Positions 33,610-45,600 of a DNA stretch of 64,000 nt are shown here, piece after piece. The DNA lies in assembly GCA_032622095.1 (NCBI GenBank), contig CP136068.1:54520025-54584024 (forward strand). The letters run 5' to 3'. Both the position numbers and the translations under genes were made by a program. Within the stretch, counting starts at the first letter, position 1, and every line of letters begins with the position of its first letter. Origin of the DNA: Siphonodentalium dalli (lineage: Eukaryota; Mollusca; Scaphopoda; Gadilida; Siphonodentaliidae). The notes below the pieces were generated by a model that made no database searches, was not told the DNA's origin, and saw only the letters and a list, made by a program, of their open reading frames with translations.

Positions 33610-34105
33610 ACAATGTTTTCAACACGCGAAATTTCGTTATTGGAATAAAGTTTACGAATGTGACTTCCTTGTCCGAATAATTTTATATTTCGCTAAAATA
33701 TATGGTGTCGTATGGTGGCCACAAAGACACCCTTTCTCTACACCCAACAAACTATACCCTGATCCAAAATGGCCGCTGTCCAAATAATGGACCCGTGTCA
33801 TTTCTCCTGACGGATTTAGGTCAAACAAATTGTGTTGTTTTTAAAATAAAAAGTTTATTTTGGCGAAAACTCATACCGCTTTCTTTAAAACAGCGCATTT
33901 GGAAAAGACAATAAATGTTAGGATCCAACAGATCAACAAATATGATGCCCAAGTGATTGTTATCATGATTGAAGAGAAATGTATTCCGGAATCGTCACCA
34001 GTTCGATACAATCGGAAATGATGTAGACAACATGTGTGGAAAATCTAAAATTTTCCCACTTCCGGTCGGCATTTTGGCAGTCATCTTTGACCGAGAGGAC
34101 AAATT
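33610..34105. other. No gene recognised
   Basis: AT-rich, with short frames only. Confidence 0.4.
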
Positions 34106-34252
34106 GTTATATATAAATATAACATGGTGTCACACCATACACGGTAGGATTATTATATATAAATATAACATGGTGTCACACCATACACGGTAGGATTATA
34201 TATAAATATAACATGGTGTCACACCATACACGGTAGGATTATCTATATCTAT
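34106..34252. repeat. 46-bp minisatellite, left three units
   Basis: Three units hold the perfect palindrome ATGGTGTCACACCAT and CACGGTAGGATTAT, with spacings of 46 and 43 bp. Three more units of the same array are at 37073-37211, on the other side of the intervening composite repeat. Confidence 0.85.
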
Positions 34253-37074
34253 ATTTGCGAATGTCTGTCTGTCTGTCTGTCTGTGTTCTATCGAAATTCA
34301 CAGGGGACCATCTAGATGATGCCAAAGGGGTCTACTAGGAGTAGCTTTTCACGAGAAAGATAATGGTCGGGGTTAGAATTTTATAAAGTGACGCCGTTGT
34401 TGTCAGGGGCAGAAAAGGGGGAGAGGCAGAACATTTTTTTGTCGCCGATTGCCACCAAACTTATATATAATCATCCCCATAATATGAGGAATCTAATGGC
34501 GTGGTTTAAATATGCAAAAGTCGCGCCGTTCGCGTCAGGGGTGCCCGGAAGGCGGGGGGACAGATGATTTTTTTTCTGTCGCCGATTGCCACGAAACTTA
34601 CATATAATCATCCCCATGATATGAAGAATCCAATGGTGTGGTTTAAATATATCAAAAGTGGCGTCGTTTGAGTCAGGGATGAACGGAAGGGGAGAGGGCC
34701 ACCAAAATTGATAAAACTAATTTTAGCGCCGATTTCCACCAAATTGATATATATTCTTCTTCATGATACAAGGAATCTAATTGTGCGATTTAACAACGCC
34801 AAATTGTTGTTTTGGGATGAGAGATTGGGAGGGGGGTGGGGACTAAATTTGCTAATAAGTCGCCGATATTGCCACCACATTTATACAAAATCATCCCCAT
34901 GGTATGAGGAGCCTGATGGTGTGGCTTTTATCTGTCAAATGTGGCCTCATTCGAGTCAGGATTGCATTGAAAGGGACAGGGGCATCAAAATTGATGCACA
35001 ATGTTTTTAGCGCCAATTTCCACCAAATTGATACACTTTCTTATCCATGATACGAGGAATCTAATCGTGATTTAAAAACGCCATAGTGGTGCTGTGAGAG
35101 ATGGAGAGGGGAGGGATTGGCACCTAATTTGATAAAAAAATTGTTTAGTCGCCGATTATCATCAAACTTATAAACAATCATCTCCATGATATCAGGAGTG
35201 TAATCGTGTGGTTTAAGGATGTCACAAGTAGGGCCATTCGAGTCAGTGGTGTATAGAGATGAGAGGGACACAACAAATTATATCGATATGTTTAGTGCCG
35301 ATTTCCGCCAGATTGATACATATTCTTCTCCGTGATACGAGGAATCTTATCGTGTGGTTTAGATACACCAAATTGGTGCCATATGGGTGAGAGATATCGG
35401 GACCTTAAATTTGATACGAATTTGTATACTCGCCAATTTTCACCAAGTTCATATATATGCATCTCTAATCTCTAATGAGTCTTAGTGTGTGCAGCTTGAG
35501 TCCGAAATAGGGACGGGAGGGTCACAAAAACTGATACAAAATATTTTTAGTACCAATTACCATCAAATTCAGACACGTTCTTCTCAAATGATACAAGAAA
35601 TAAAATCGTGCTGTCTGTCTGTCTTTTTGTCTGTCTGTGTGCGTTCTATATATAACTTCACACGGTACAATCGAGATGGCACCAAGGCGTTCTAAGATGG
35701 GTAGCTTTTTACAAGGAAGATAATGGTGCGGGTTAAAATTTTCTAAAATGACGCTGTTGGTGGGTGAGGATATTTAAAAAATATGGTGAAATAGTTTTTT
35801 CGCTGATTTCCACCAAACGAATACATAATCACCTTCGCAATATGGCGTTGTTCGAGTCAGCGTTGCATCAACAATTGATTAAATAAACCAAATTCCCCAA
35901 AATTCATACACGTTTTTCTCTAATGATATACCATGAATTAAATCACATTTGGTGTCGTTTGCGTCACGGATGGCGAGCGGATATGCACTATCATTGATAA
36001 GATTGCTATTCGCCGATATCCGCATATAAGTTATATACAGTCACCAGGCCATCTCCATATCATTTTAAGTAGTTGGGCGTTCACATTTCATAATCCCGAC
36101 ATATGGTGACCCACATAAGTCACTTGAACAATTATATCTTCTTAAAAGTCATATTTATATGGGAATGGCAATCAAAGCATTCACACAATGATCTAGCAAA
36201 AAGAGATAACTAGAAGAAGCATTAAACGTATATTTATCATTCTATTGAAGAGATATATATATATATTCGTGCAAACTGAGAGACATCGAACCGTCAGAGG
36301 ATTGCATAGATATAATAACAAAATTTAGTCTGTTCCATTCAATACAGTTTCCACAAAAAGTTACAATTTGTCAAGAGATATGGAAGGCCTGTTCAAAATA
36401 GTGGTCACAGTGTGCAGTCAAATATAGTTTCTTCTGATATACAAGAAAATTCAGTTAGTAGCACAAGACTTTTCAGGATTCTACCAATACTGACATCTGA
36501 CAAGGGTTTTAGAACAGACTCATCGACTGACATAAACAACTCAAAATCTCGCTCTGTGCCTGGCACATGTAGCTGATATATGTGCGCAGCAACATTTCGT
36601 TTAAACTAAGAATATTTAGCCAATATATAGCACCATGAACAGAGGAGCACCTGGAAATTTCTTTGAAACATCTGTATCTTCATGGATATATGATAGCCAC
36701 GTGTCCTCGAGATCTTAGTCCAACCCACTAGATTGATTGATACATCTCAATATGTAAAACCCAATTATCATCTTTTATCGAACTAATGTGTATATGATGT
36801 TCATGTATCATATTATAATGTCTAATGTATACGCAGTTGTAAATAAATAAATACTTCATTATTGGTGGAACAGATTAATCGCGATAAACAGAATGACAAT
36901 TGACAAGGTGACCACTACTTATATTCCATGACTGTAATAATCATGTTTTGTGATGCTATTTGAATATACAATTTATGAGAAAACGTATAACAATTTAAGC
37001 AAGAGCATTCTCTATTCCCAACAAATATCCACAGCATACATTAACCTGTGCAACGCCGGGTAACCCTGCTAGTC
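34253..37074 (-). mobile_element. Composite repeat of a second core type, inserted in the 46-bp array
   Basis: Read on the minus strand it opens with the head ACTAGCAGGGTTACCCGGCG at about 37074 and ends in an (ACAG)n/AT tail at 34253-34290. The core units of about 135-150 bp carry GTCGCCGATT(G/T)CCACCAAA (plus-strand view) near 34441, 34576, 34721, 34860, 35008, 35150, 35290 and 35430. A second (GTCT)n tract at 35615-35640 starts another tail, so two elements are joined or nested. Head and tail match the other composite repeats, but the core is unrelated. Confidence 0.7.
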
Positions 37075-37211
37075 ATATATAAATATAACATGGTGTCACA
37101 CCATACACGGTAGGATTATTATATATAAATATAACATGGTGTCACACCATACACGGTAGGATTATTATATATAAATATAACATGGTGTCACATCATACAC
37201 GGTAGGATTAT
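37073..37211. repeat. 46-bp minisatellite, right three units
   Basis: The CACGGTAGGATTAT marks are at about 37108, 37154 and 37200, spaced exactly 46 bp. They continue the array interrupted at 34252. Confidence 0.85.
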
Positions 37212-38144
37212 CATACATTTGTTATCGCAATTATATTTTTATCATGAAATCCAACAATAGCGAACTTAATAAAATGAGCATGGCGGCTATTTTTGTGACA
37301 TCATCAAATCCAAGCTGCAAAACAGTTCAGTCCCATCGATACGTTATGTCTGAACGCTGCCGGCATGTGTATTTATATTCTTAAAGTTAAAATTCATTCT
37401 GGCTTGATCTAGACAATTTTCAAATGAATATGTAATGTTCAGTTTCTCAGAATAATGCAGAATGAATTGTAACCTGCAAAAATCTCAAATAAATAAATGT
37501 GACAGTTTTTCACATTACGTGTCGGTGCGGCCAGCGATAAGTCCTGCGTAGGGGACTGAACTCTGCATGAATCTTGCATCAGACCACCCAGTCGCGACCA
37601 CAGGGAGTCTAAAAAATATTTGTTTCTGAACTATATACCATATACTTGCTCATGAGCATTGTCTCTATCTTTGTTCATAATTTTCCCACGGGAGTCGAAA
37701 ACCGAAAATAAGCGACTCTACTAGCCATGCTTATAAGTTCTTGACTATATAAGAGAAGGAAACGTGTGATAGTACAGATAAGAGGCACACATCTCTGCAC
37801 ATATTCCCTTATAACGCGAACTGTTATATAAGGCCGCATTGTGATGTCGTGGTCACGTGATATTTTCGTAGGTCACGTGTGTCTCTAACTACGATATTTT
37901 AACAAATATTAATATAAAGATGAAATTCAAATACAGCAACTTACCCAGCATGATATGTTCATCACAAGCTTATAACATAACAAAGTAGAAAAATACCCAA
38001 AAATACGGTTATACAGGGGTTATAGATTGAAGATGGCCACCAAGATCACGTGACCACTATGGGGTGGCCAACATGGTTGCAGCAGTCAATAGGTATATAT
38101 TACCGTCTAAATATAATTATCGACATAAAGACATTTTGCAATAT
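37212..38144. other. Unassigned DNA with CACGTG boxes
   Basis: No gene was recognised. Palindromic CACGTG hexamers occur at 37854, 37874 and 38047, each in a (G/A)TCACGTG context. Confidence 0.45.
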
Positions 38145-38785
38145 TTAAAGGGGTACTGTACCCCAATTTCAATAAATTCCCGGTGACAATAGCGATCTAA
38201 TATCAATATTATTTTTTTAAATAACTAATTTGAGTCGACGATGTTTACTGAAAACGTTCCGGTTAACAGGCTATCATAAAAGTAAAATTGAATTATTTAA
38301 TATAAATTAATTTATGGCTGGAGTCATAAAATGGAGAATTATGCCATTACGAGTTACCGTTCTTGAAATCTCATCTGTTGCGTGTCTTTTATCGACAGCC
38401 GTTCGCGAACATTATTGAGTTGCAAACAAAACATGTTACCTGCAAAATGAAGGCCCGCTATAACCGATTCGGAGAAAGAAACAAGAGTCATAAAGAGTAA
38501 AGTATTTTTTATAGGGAGTGAGATTGTTGATGGAAGAGATTGAAGGCATTGCAGCTGTAAACAATGAACTTCCGGTTCTTCCTGCGACCTGCGTCTTCTC
38601 TGGTGAAGGTCAAAAACATGGCGCGTAGTTTGAAATCGTAATATTTTTGTTTCCAAGATCAATATTTTCTTCGCTAAATTAGGTCTATACGAAACTCGTA
38701 TAACACGAACACAATCTAACTTGAAAGTTATTTCAATGGGAGTAAATAAACAAATCGCCTATCTCTGTGTACAGTACCCCTTTAA
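38145..38785. mobile_element. TTAA-MITE family 2 (633 bp)
   Basis: The element is 38149-38781 with TTAA at 38145-38148 and 38782-38785. The ends are AGGGGTACTGTACCCC on the left and the reverse complement of AGGGGTACTGTACACA on the right. The inverted match is short (~15 bp). No transposase is encoded. The 102-codon minus frame inside is not recognisable. Confidence 0.8.
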
Positions 38786-39667
38786 ATTTAATGCATTTAT
38801 CCGTACATATACATATTTGTATACATGAACTGTGACCATACACAGAAGTGCATGGTAATCATCATGGTCACGTGACATCTTCAAATGTGGTTGTATATAG
38901 CACATATGGGCCGGGTATGAGTCGCTCCCTGAAATATGTCAACTAAAGGGCTATTCAAGCAGGGGCGCGAGCGTCGCGACTTCAGCTTCGACGCTCAATT
39001 AGGACAAACATAATATCACCGAGTTATTCACACGGCGTATATGCGACCAACATGTCAATCACTAGGATAGGATTTGTTTTTATTGAGCGACGCGATCAGT
39101 GCGTTTACTCGAGTGTTTTCGGGGTTTTTTTTCAATGACGGGGGGATAGACGAAGTCACCGAATGTGCAATCCATCAACATTGCCAAGTTCATTCGTTGC
39201 AAACAGAATGGCTGATTCAAATTCAATGTTCATAGTATAGCGGAAATATGAAGTATTATTATCCATCCCTTAACTAACACTATTTCTGATTGGGCAAAAG
39301 CCGTCACGTGATAATCCGGGAAAAGTCATAATCGGGACTCTGTGACATCACGAATTAACTATTGAGAAATTGATCGTCCAATATGACTTTTCACCACAAC
39401 CTGGACTCGTACAAGAAAAACACATACTGTACACAACATTGTATAATAACTTTATATTATGTAACACCACTCTGCCTCATATAAAACACACAGAACGTAT
39501 ATGGAATATGGATGGACATTGCATTCAAAAGACTATTCAGTGCCATTGACTCGACCTGTGTTGGACCAATGAGCCTATAGTTCTTTGTGAAAAATGACCA
39601 CATATTTACTATATTTGATGACTTAAATAATTGCTGCCACGTTTCCATTTGAAGTCTAAAACAAACG
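38786..39667. other. No gene recognised; flank of the giant array
   Basis: CACGTG boxes lie at 38869 (in a full GTCACGTGAC) and 39305. No exon was recognised. Confidence 0.4.
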
Positions 39668-42600
39668 ATGTGCCTCTGTGGTGGTGGTATGATGTGCCTC
39701 TATGGTGGTGGTATGATGTGCCTCTATGGTGGTGGTATGATGTGCCTCTATGGTGGTGGTATGATGTGCCTCTATGGTGGTGGTATGATGTGCCTCTATT
39801 GTGGTGGTATGATGTGCCTCTATGGTGGTGGTATGATGTGCCTCTATGGTGGTGGTATGATGTGCCTCTATGGTGGTGGTATGATGTGCCTCTATGGTGG
39901 TGGTATGATGTGCCTCTATGGTGGTGGTGGTATGATGTGCCTCTATGGTTGTGGTATGATGTGCCTCTATGGTGGTGGTATGATGTGCCTCTATGGTGGT
40001 GGTATGATGTGCCTCTATGGTGGTGGTATGATGTGCCTCTATGGTGGTGGTATGATGTGCCTCTATGGTGGTGGTATGATGTGCCTCTATGGTGGTGGTA
40101 TGATGTGCCTCTATGGTGGTGGTATGATGTGCCTCTATGGTGGTGGTGGTGGTATGATGTGCCTCTATGGTGGTGGTATGATGTGCCTCTATGGTGGTGG
40201 TGGTGGTATGATGTGCCTCTATTGTGGTGGTATGATGTGCCTCTATGGTGGTGGTGGTGGTATGATGTGCCTCTATGGTGGTGGTATGATGTGCCTCTAT
40301 GGTGGTGGTATGATGTGCCTCTATGGTGGTGGTATGATGTGCCTCTATGGTGGTGGTGGTGGTATGATGTGCCTCTATGGTGGTGGTATGATGTGCCTCT
40401 ATGGTGGTGGTATGATGTGCCTCTGTGGTGGTGGTATGATGTGCCTCTATGGTGGTGGTATGATGTGCCTCTATGGTGGTGGTATGATGTGCCTCTATGG
40501 TGGTGGTATGATGTGCCTCTATGGTGGTGGTATGATTTGCCTCTATGGTGGTGGTATGATGTGCCTCTATGGTGGTGGTATGATGTGCCTCTATGGTGGT
40601 GGTATGATGTGCCTCTATGGTGGTGGTATGATGTGCCTCTATGGTGGTGGTATGATGTGCCTCTGTGGTGGTGGTATGATGTGCCTCTGTGGTGGTGGTA
40701 TGATGTGCCTCTATGGTGGTGGTATGATGTGCCTCTATGGTGGTGGTATGATGTGCCTCTATGGTGGTGGTATGATGTGCCTCTATGGTGGTGGTATGAT
40801 GTGCCTCTATGGTGGTGGTATGATGTGCCTCTGTGGTGGTGGTATGATGTGCCTCTATGGTGGTGGTGGTATGATGTGCCTCGATGGTGGTGGTATGATG
40901 TGCCTCTATGGTGGTGGTATGATGTGCCTCTGTGGTGGTGGTATGATGTGCCTCTGTGGTGGTGGTATGATGTGCCTCTATGGTGGTGGTATGATGTGCC
41001 TCTATGGTGGTGGTATGATGTGCCTCTATGGTGGTGGTATGATGTGCCTCTATGGTGGTGGTATGATGTGCCTCTATGGTGGTGGTATGATGTGCCTCTA
41101 TGGTGGTGGTATGATGTGCCTCTATGGTGGTGGTATGATGTGCCTCTATGGTGGTGGTATGATGTGCCTCTATGGTGGTGGTATGATTTGCCTCTATGGT
41201 GGTGGTATGATGTGCCTCTATGGTGGTGGTATGATGTGCCTCTATTGTGGTGGTATGATGTGCCTCTATGGTGGTGGTATGATGTGCCTCTGTGGTGGTG
41301 GTATGATGTGCCTCTATGGTGGTGGTATGATGTGCCTCTGTGGTGGTGGTATGATGTGCCTCTATGGTGGTGGTATAATGTGCCTCTGTGGTGGTGGTAT
41401 GATGTGCCTCTATTGTGGTGGTATAATGTGCCTTTGTGGTGGTGGTATGATGTGCCTCTGTCGTGGTGGTATGATGTGCCTCTATGGTGGTGGTATGATG
41501 TGCCTCTATGGTGGTGGTATGATGTGCCTCTATGGTGGTGGTATGATGTGCCTCTATGGTGGTGGTATGATGTGCCTCTATGGTGGTGGTATGATGTGCC
41601 TCTATGGTGGTGGTATGATTTGCCTCTATGGTGGTGGTATGATGTGCCTCTATGGTGGTGGTATGATGTGCCTCTATTGTGGTGGTATGATGTGCCTCTA
41701 TGGTGGTGGTATGATGTGCCTCTGTGGTGGTGGTATGATGTGCCTCTATGGTGGTGGTATGATGTGCCTCTATGGTGGTGGTATGATGTGCCTCTATGGT
41801 GGTGGTATGATGTGCCTCTATGGTGGTGGTATGATGTGCCTCTGTGGTGGTGGTATGATGTGCCTCTATGGTGGTGGTATGATGTGCCTCTATGGTGGTG
41901 GTATGATGTGCCTCTATTGTGGTGGTATGATGTGCCTCTATGGTGGTGGTATGATGTGCCTCTATGGTGGTGGTATGATGTGCCTCTATGGTGGTGGTAT
42001 GATGTGCCTCTGTGGTGGTGGTATGATGTGCCTCTATGGTGGTGGTATAATGTGCCTCTGTGGTGGTGGTATGATGTGCCTCTATTGTGGTGGTATAATG
42101 TGCCTTTGTGGTGGTGGTATGATGTGCCTCTGTCGTGGTGGTATGATGTGCCTCTATGGTGGTGGTATGATGTGCCTCTATGGTGGTGGTATGATGTGCC
42201 TCTATGGTGGTGGTATGATGTGCCTCTATTGTGGTGGTATGATGTGCCTCTATTGTGGTGGTATAATGTGCCTCTGTGGTGGTGGTATGATGTGCCTCTG
42301 TCGTGGTGGTATGATGTGCCTCTATGGTGGTGGTATGATGTGCCTCTGTTGTGGTGGTATGATGTGCCTCTGTGGTGGTGGTATGATGTGCCTCTATGGT
42401 GGTGGTATGATGTGCCTCTATGGTGGTGGTATGATGTGCCTCTATTGTGGTGGTATGATGTGCCTCTATGGTGGTGGTGGTATGATGTGCCTCTATGGTG
42501 GTGGTATGATGTGCCTATATGGTGGTGGTATGATGTGCCTCTATGGTGGTGGTATGATGTGCCTCTATGGTGGTGGTATGATGTGCCTCTATGGTGGTGG

Positions 42601-45600
42601 TATGATGTGCCTCTATGGTGGTGGTATGATGTGCCTCTATTGTGGTGGTATGATGTGCCTCTATGGTGGTGGTGGTATGATGTGCCTCTATGGTGGTGGT
42701 ATGATGTGCCTCTATGGTGGTGGTATGATGTGCCTCTATTGTGGTGGTATGATGTGCCTCTATGGTGGTGGTATGATGTGCCTCTATGGTGGTGGTATGA
42801 TGTGCCTCTATGGTGGTGGTGGTATGATGTGCCTCTATGGTGGTGGTATGATGTGCCTCTGTGGTGGTGGTATGATGTGCCTCTATGGTGGTGGTATGAT
42901 GTGCCTCCGTGGTGGTGGTATGATGTGCCTCTATTGTGGTGGTATGATGTGCCTCTGTGGTGGTGGTATGATGTGCCTCTATGGTGGTGGTATGATGTGC
43001 CTCTATGGTGGTGGTATGATGTGCCTCTATTGTGGTGGTATGATGTGCCTCTGTGGTGGTGGTATGATGTGCCTCTATGGTGGTGGTATGATGTGCCTCT
43101 GTGGTGGTGGTATGATGTGCCTCTGTGGTGGTGGTATGATGTGCCTCTATTGTGGTGGTATGATGTGCCTCTGTGGTGGTGGTATGATGTGCCTCTGTGG
43201 TGGTGGTATGATGTGCCTCTATGGTGGTGGTATGATGTGCCTCCGTGGTGGTGGTATGATGTGCCTCTATTGTGGTGGTATGATGTGCCTCTATGGTGGT
43301 GGTATGATGTGCCTCTATGGTGGTGGTGGTATGATGTGCCTCTATGGTGGTGGTATGATGTGCCTCTATGGTGGTGGTATGATGTGCCTCTGTGGTGGTG
43401 GTATGATGTGCCTCTATGGTGGTGGTATGATGTGCCTCTGTGGTGGTGGTATGATGTGCCTCTATGGTGGTGGTATGATGTGCCTCTGTGGTGGTGGTAT
43501 GATGTGCCTCTATGGTGGTGGTATGATGTGCCTCTATGGTGGTGGTATGATGTGCCTCTATGGTGGTGGTATAATGTGCCTCTGTGGTGGTGGTATGATG
43601 TGCCTCTATGGTGGTGGTATGATGTGCCTCTATTGTGGTGGTATGATGTGCCTCTATGGTGGTGGTATGATGTGCCTCTATTGTGGTGGTATGATGTGCC
43701 TCTATTGTGGTGGTATGATGTGCCTCTATTGTGGTGGTATGATGTGCCTCTATGGTGGTGGTATGATGTGCCTCTATTGTGGTGGTATGATGTGCCCCTA
43801 TTGTGGTGGTATGATGTGCCTCTATGGTGGTGGTATGATGTGCCTCTATTGTGGTGGTATGATGTGCCTCTATGGTGGTGGTATGATGTGCCTCTATGGT
43901 GGTGGTATGATGTGCCTCTATGGTGGTGGTATGATGTGCCTCTGTGGTGGTGGTATGATGTGCCTCTATGGTGGTGGTATGATGTGCCTCTATTGTGGTG
44001 GTATAATGTGCCTCTGTGGTGGTGGTATGATGTGCCTCTATGGTGGTGGTATGATGTGCCTCTATTGTGGTGGTATGATGTGCCTCTATTGTGGTGGTAT
44101 GATGTGCCTCTATGGTGGTGGTATGATGTGCCTCTATTGTGGTGGTATGATGTGCCCCTATTGTGGTGGTATGATGTGCCTCTATGGTGGTGGTATGATG
44201 TGCCTCTATTGTGGTGGTATGATGTGCCTCTATGGTGGTGGTATGATGTGCCTCTATGGTGGTGGTATGATGTGCCTCTATGGTGGTGGTATGATGTGCC
44301 TCTGTGGTGGTGGTATGATGTGCCTCTATGGTGGTGGTATGATGTGCCTCTATTGTGGTGGTATAATGTGCCTCTGTGGTGGTGGTATGATGTGCCTCTA
44401 TGGTGGTGGTATGATGTGCCTCTATGGTGGTGGTATGATGTGCCTCGATGGTGGTGGTATGATGTGCCTCTATTGTGGTGGTATGATGTGCCTCTATTGT
44501 GGTGGTATGATGTGCCTCTATTGTGGTGGTATAATGTGCCTCTATGGTGGTGGTATGATGTGCCTCTGTGGTGGTGGTATGATGTGCCTCTATGGTGGTG
44601 GTATGATGTGCCTCTATGGTGGTGGTATGATGTGCCTCTATGGTGGTGGTATAATGTGCCTCTGTGGTGGTGGTATGATGTGCCTCTATGGTGGTGGTAT
44701 GATGTGCCTCTATGGTGGTGGTATGATGTGCCTCTGTGGTGGTGGTATGATGTGCCTCTATGGTGGTGGTATGATGTGCCTCTATGGTGGTGGTATAATG
44801 TGCCTCTGTGGTGGTGGTATGATGTGCCTCTATGGTGGTGGTATGATGTGCCTCTATTGTGGTGGTATGATGTGCCTCTATGGTGGTGGTATGATGTGCC
44901 TCTATTGTGGTGGTATAATGTGCCTCTGTGGTGGTGGTATGATGTGCCTCTATGGTGGTGGTATGATGTGCCTCTGTGGTGGTGGTATGATGTGCCTCTA
45001 TGGTGGTGGTATGATGTGCCTCTGTGGTGGTGGTATGATGTGCCTCTATGGTGGTGGTGGTATGATGTGCCTCTGTGGTGGTGGTATGATGTGCCTCTAT
45101 GGTGGTGGTATGATGTGCCTCTATGGTTGTGGTATGGTGTGCCTCTATGGTGGTGGTATGATGTGCCTCTATGGTGGTGGTATGATGTGCCTCTATGGTG
45201 GTGGTATGATTTGCCTCTATGGTGGTGGTATGATGTGCCTCTATGGTGGTGGTATGATGTGCCTCTGTTGTGGTGGTATGATGTGCCTCTATGGTGGTGG
45301 TATGATGTGCCTCTATGGTGGTGGTATGATTTGCCTCTATGGTGGTGGTATGATTTGCCTCTATGGTGGTGGTATGATGTGCCTCTATGGTGGTGGTATG
45401 ATGTGCCTCTGTTGTGGTGGTATGATGTGACCCTGTGGTGGTGGTATGATGTGCCTCTATGGTGGTGGTATGATGTGCCTCTATGGTGGTGGTATGATGT
45501 GCCTCTGTGGTGGTGGTATGATGTGCCTCTATGGTGGTGGTATGATGTGCCTCTATGGTGGTGGTATGATGTGCCTCTATGGTGGTGGTATGATGTGCCT

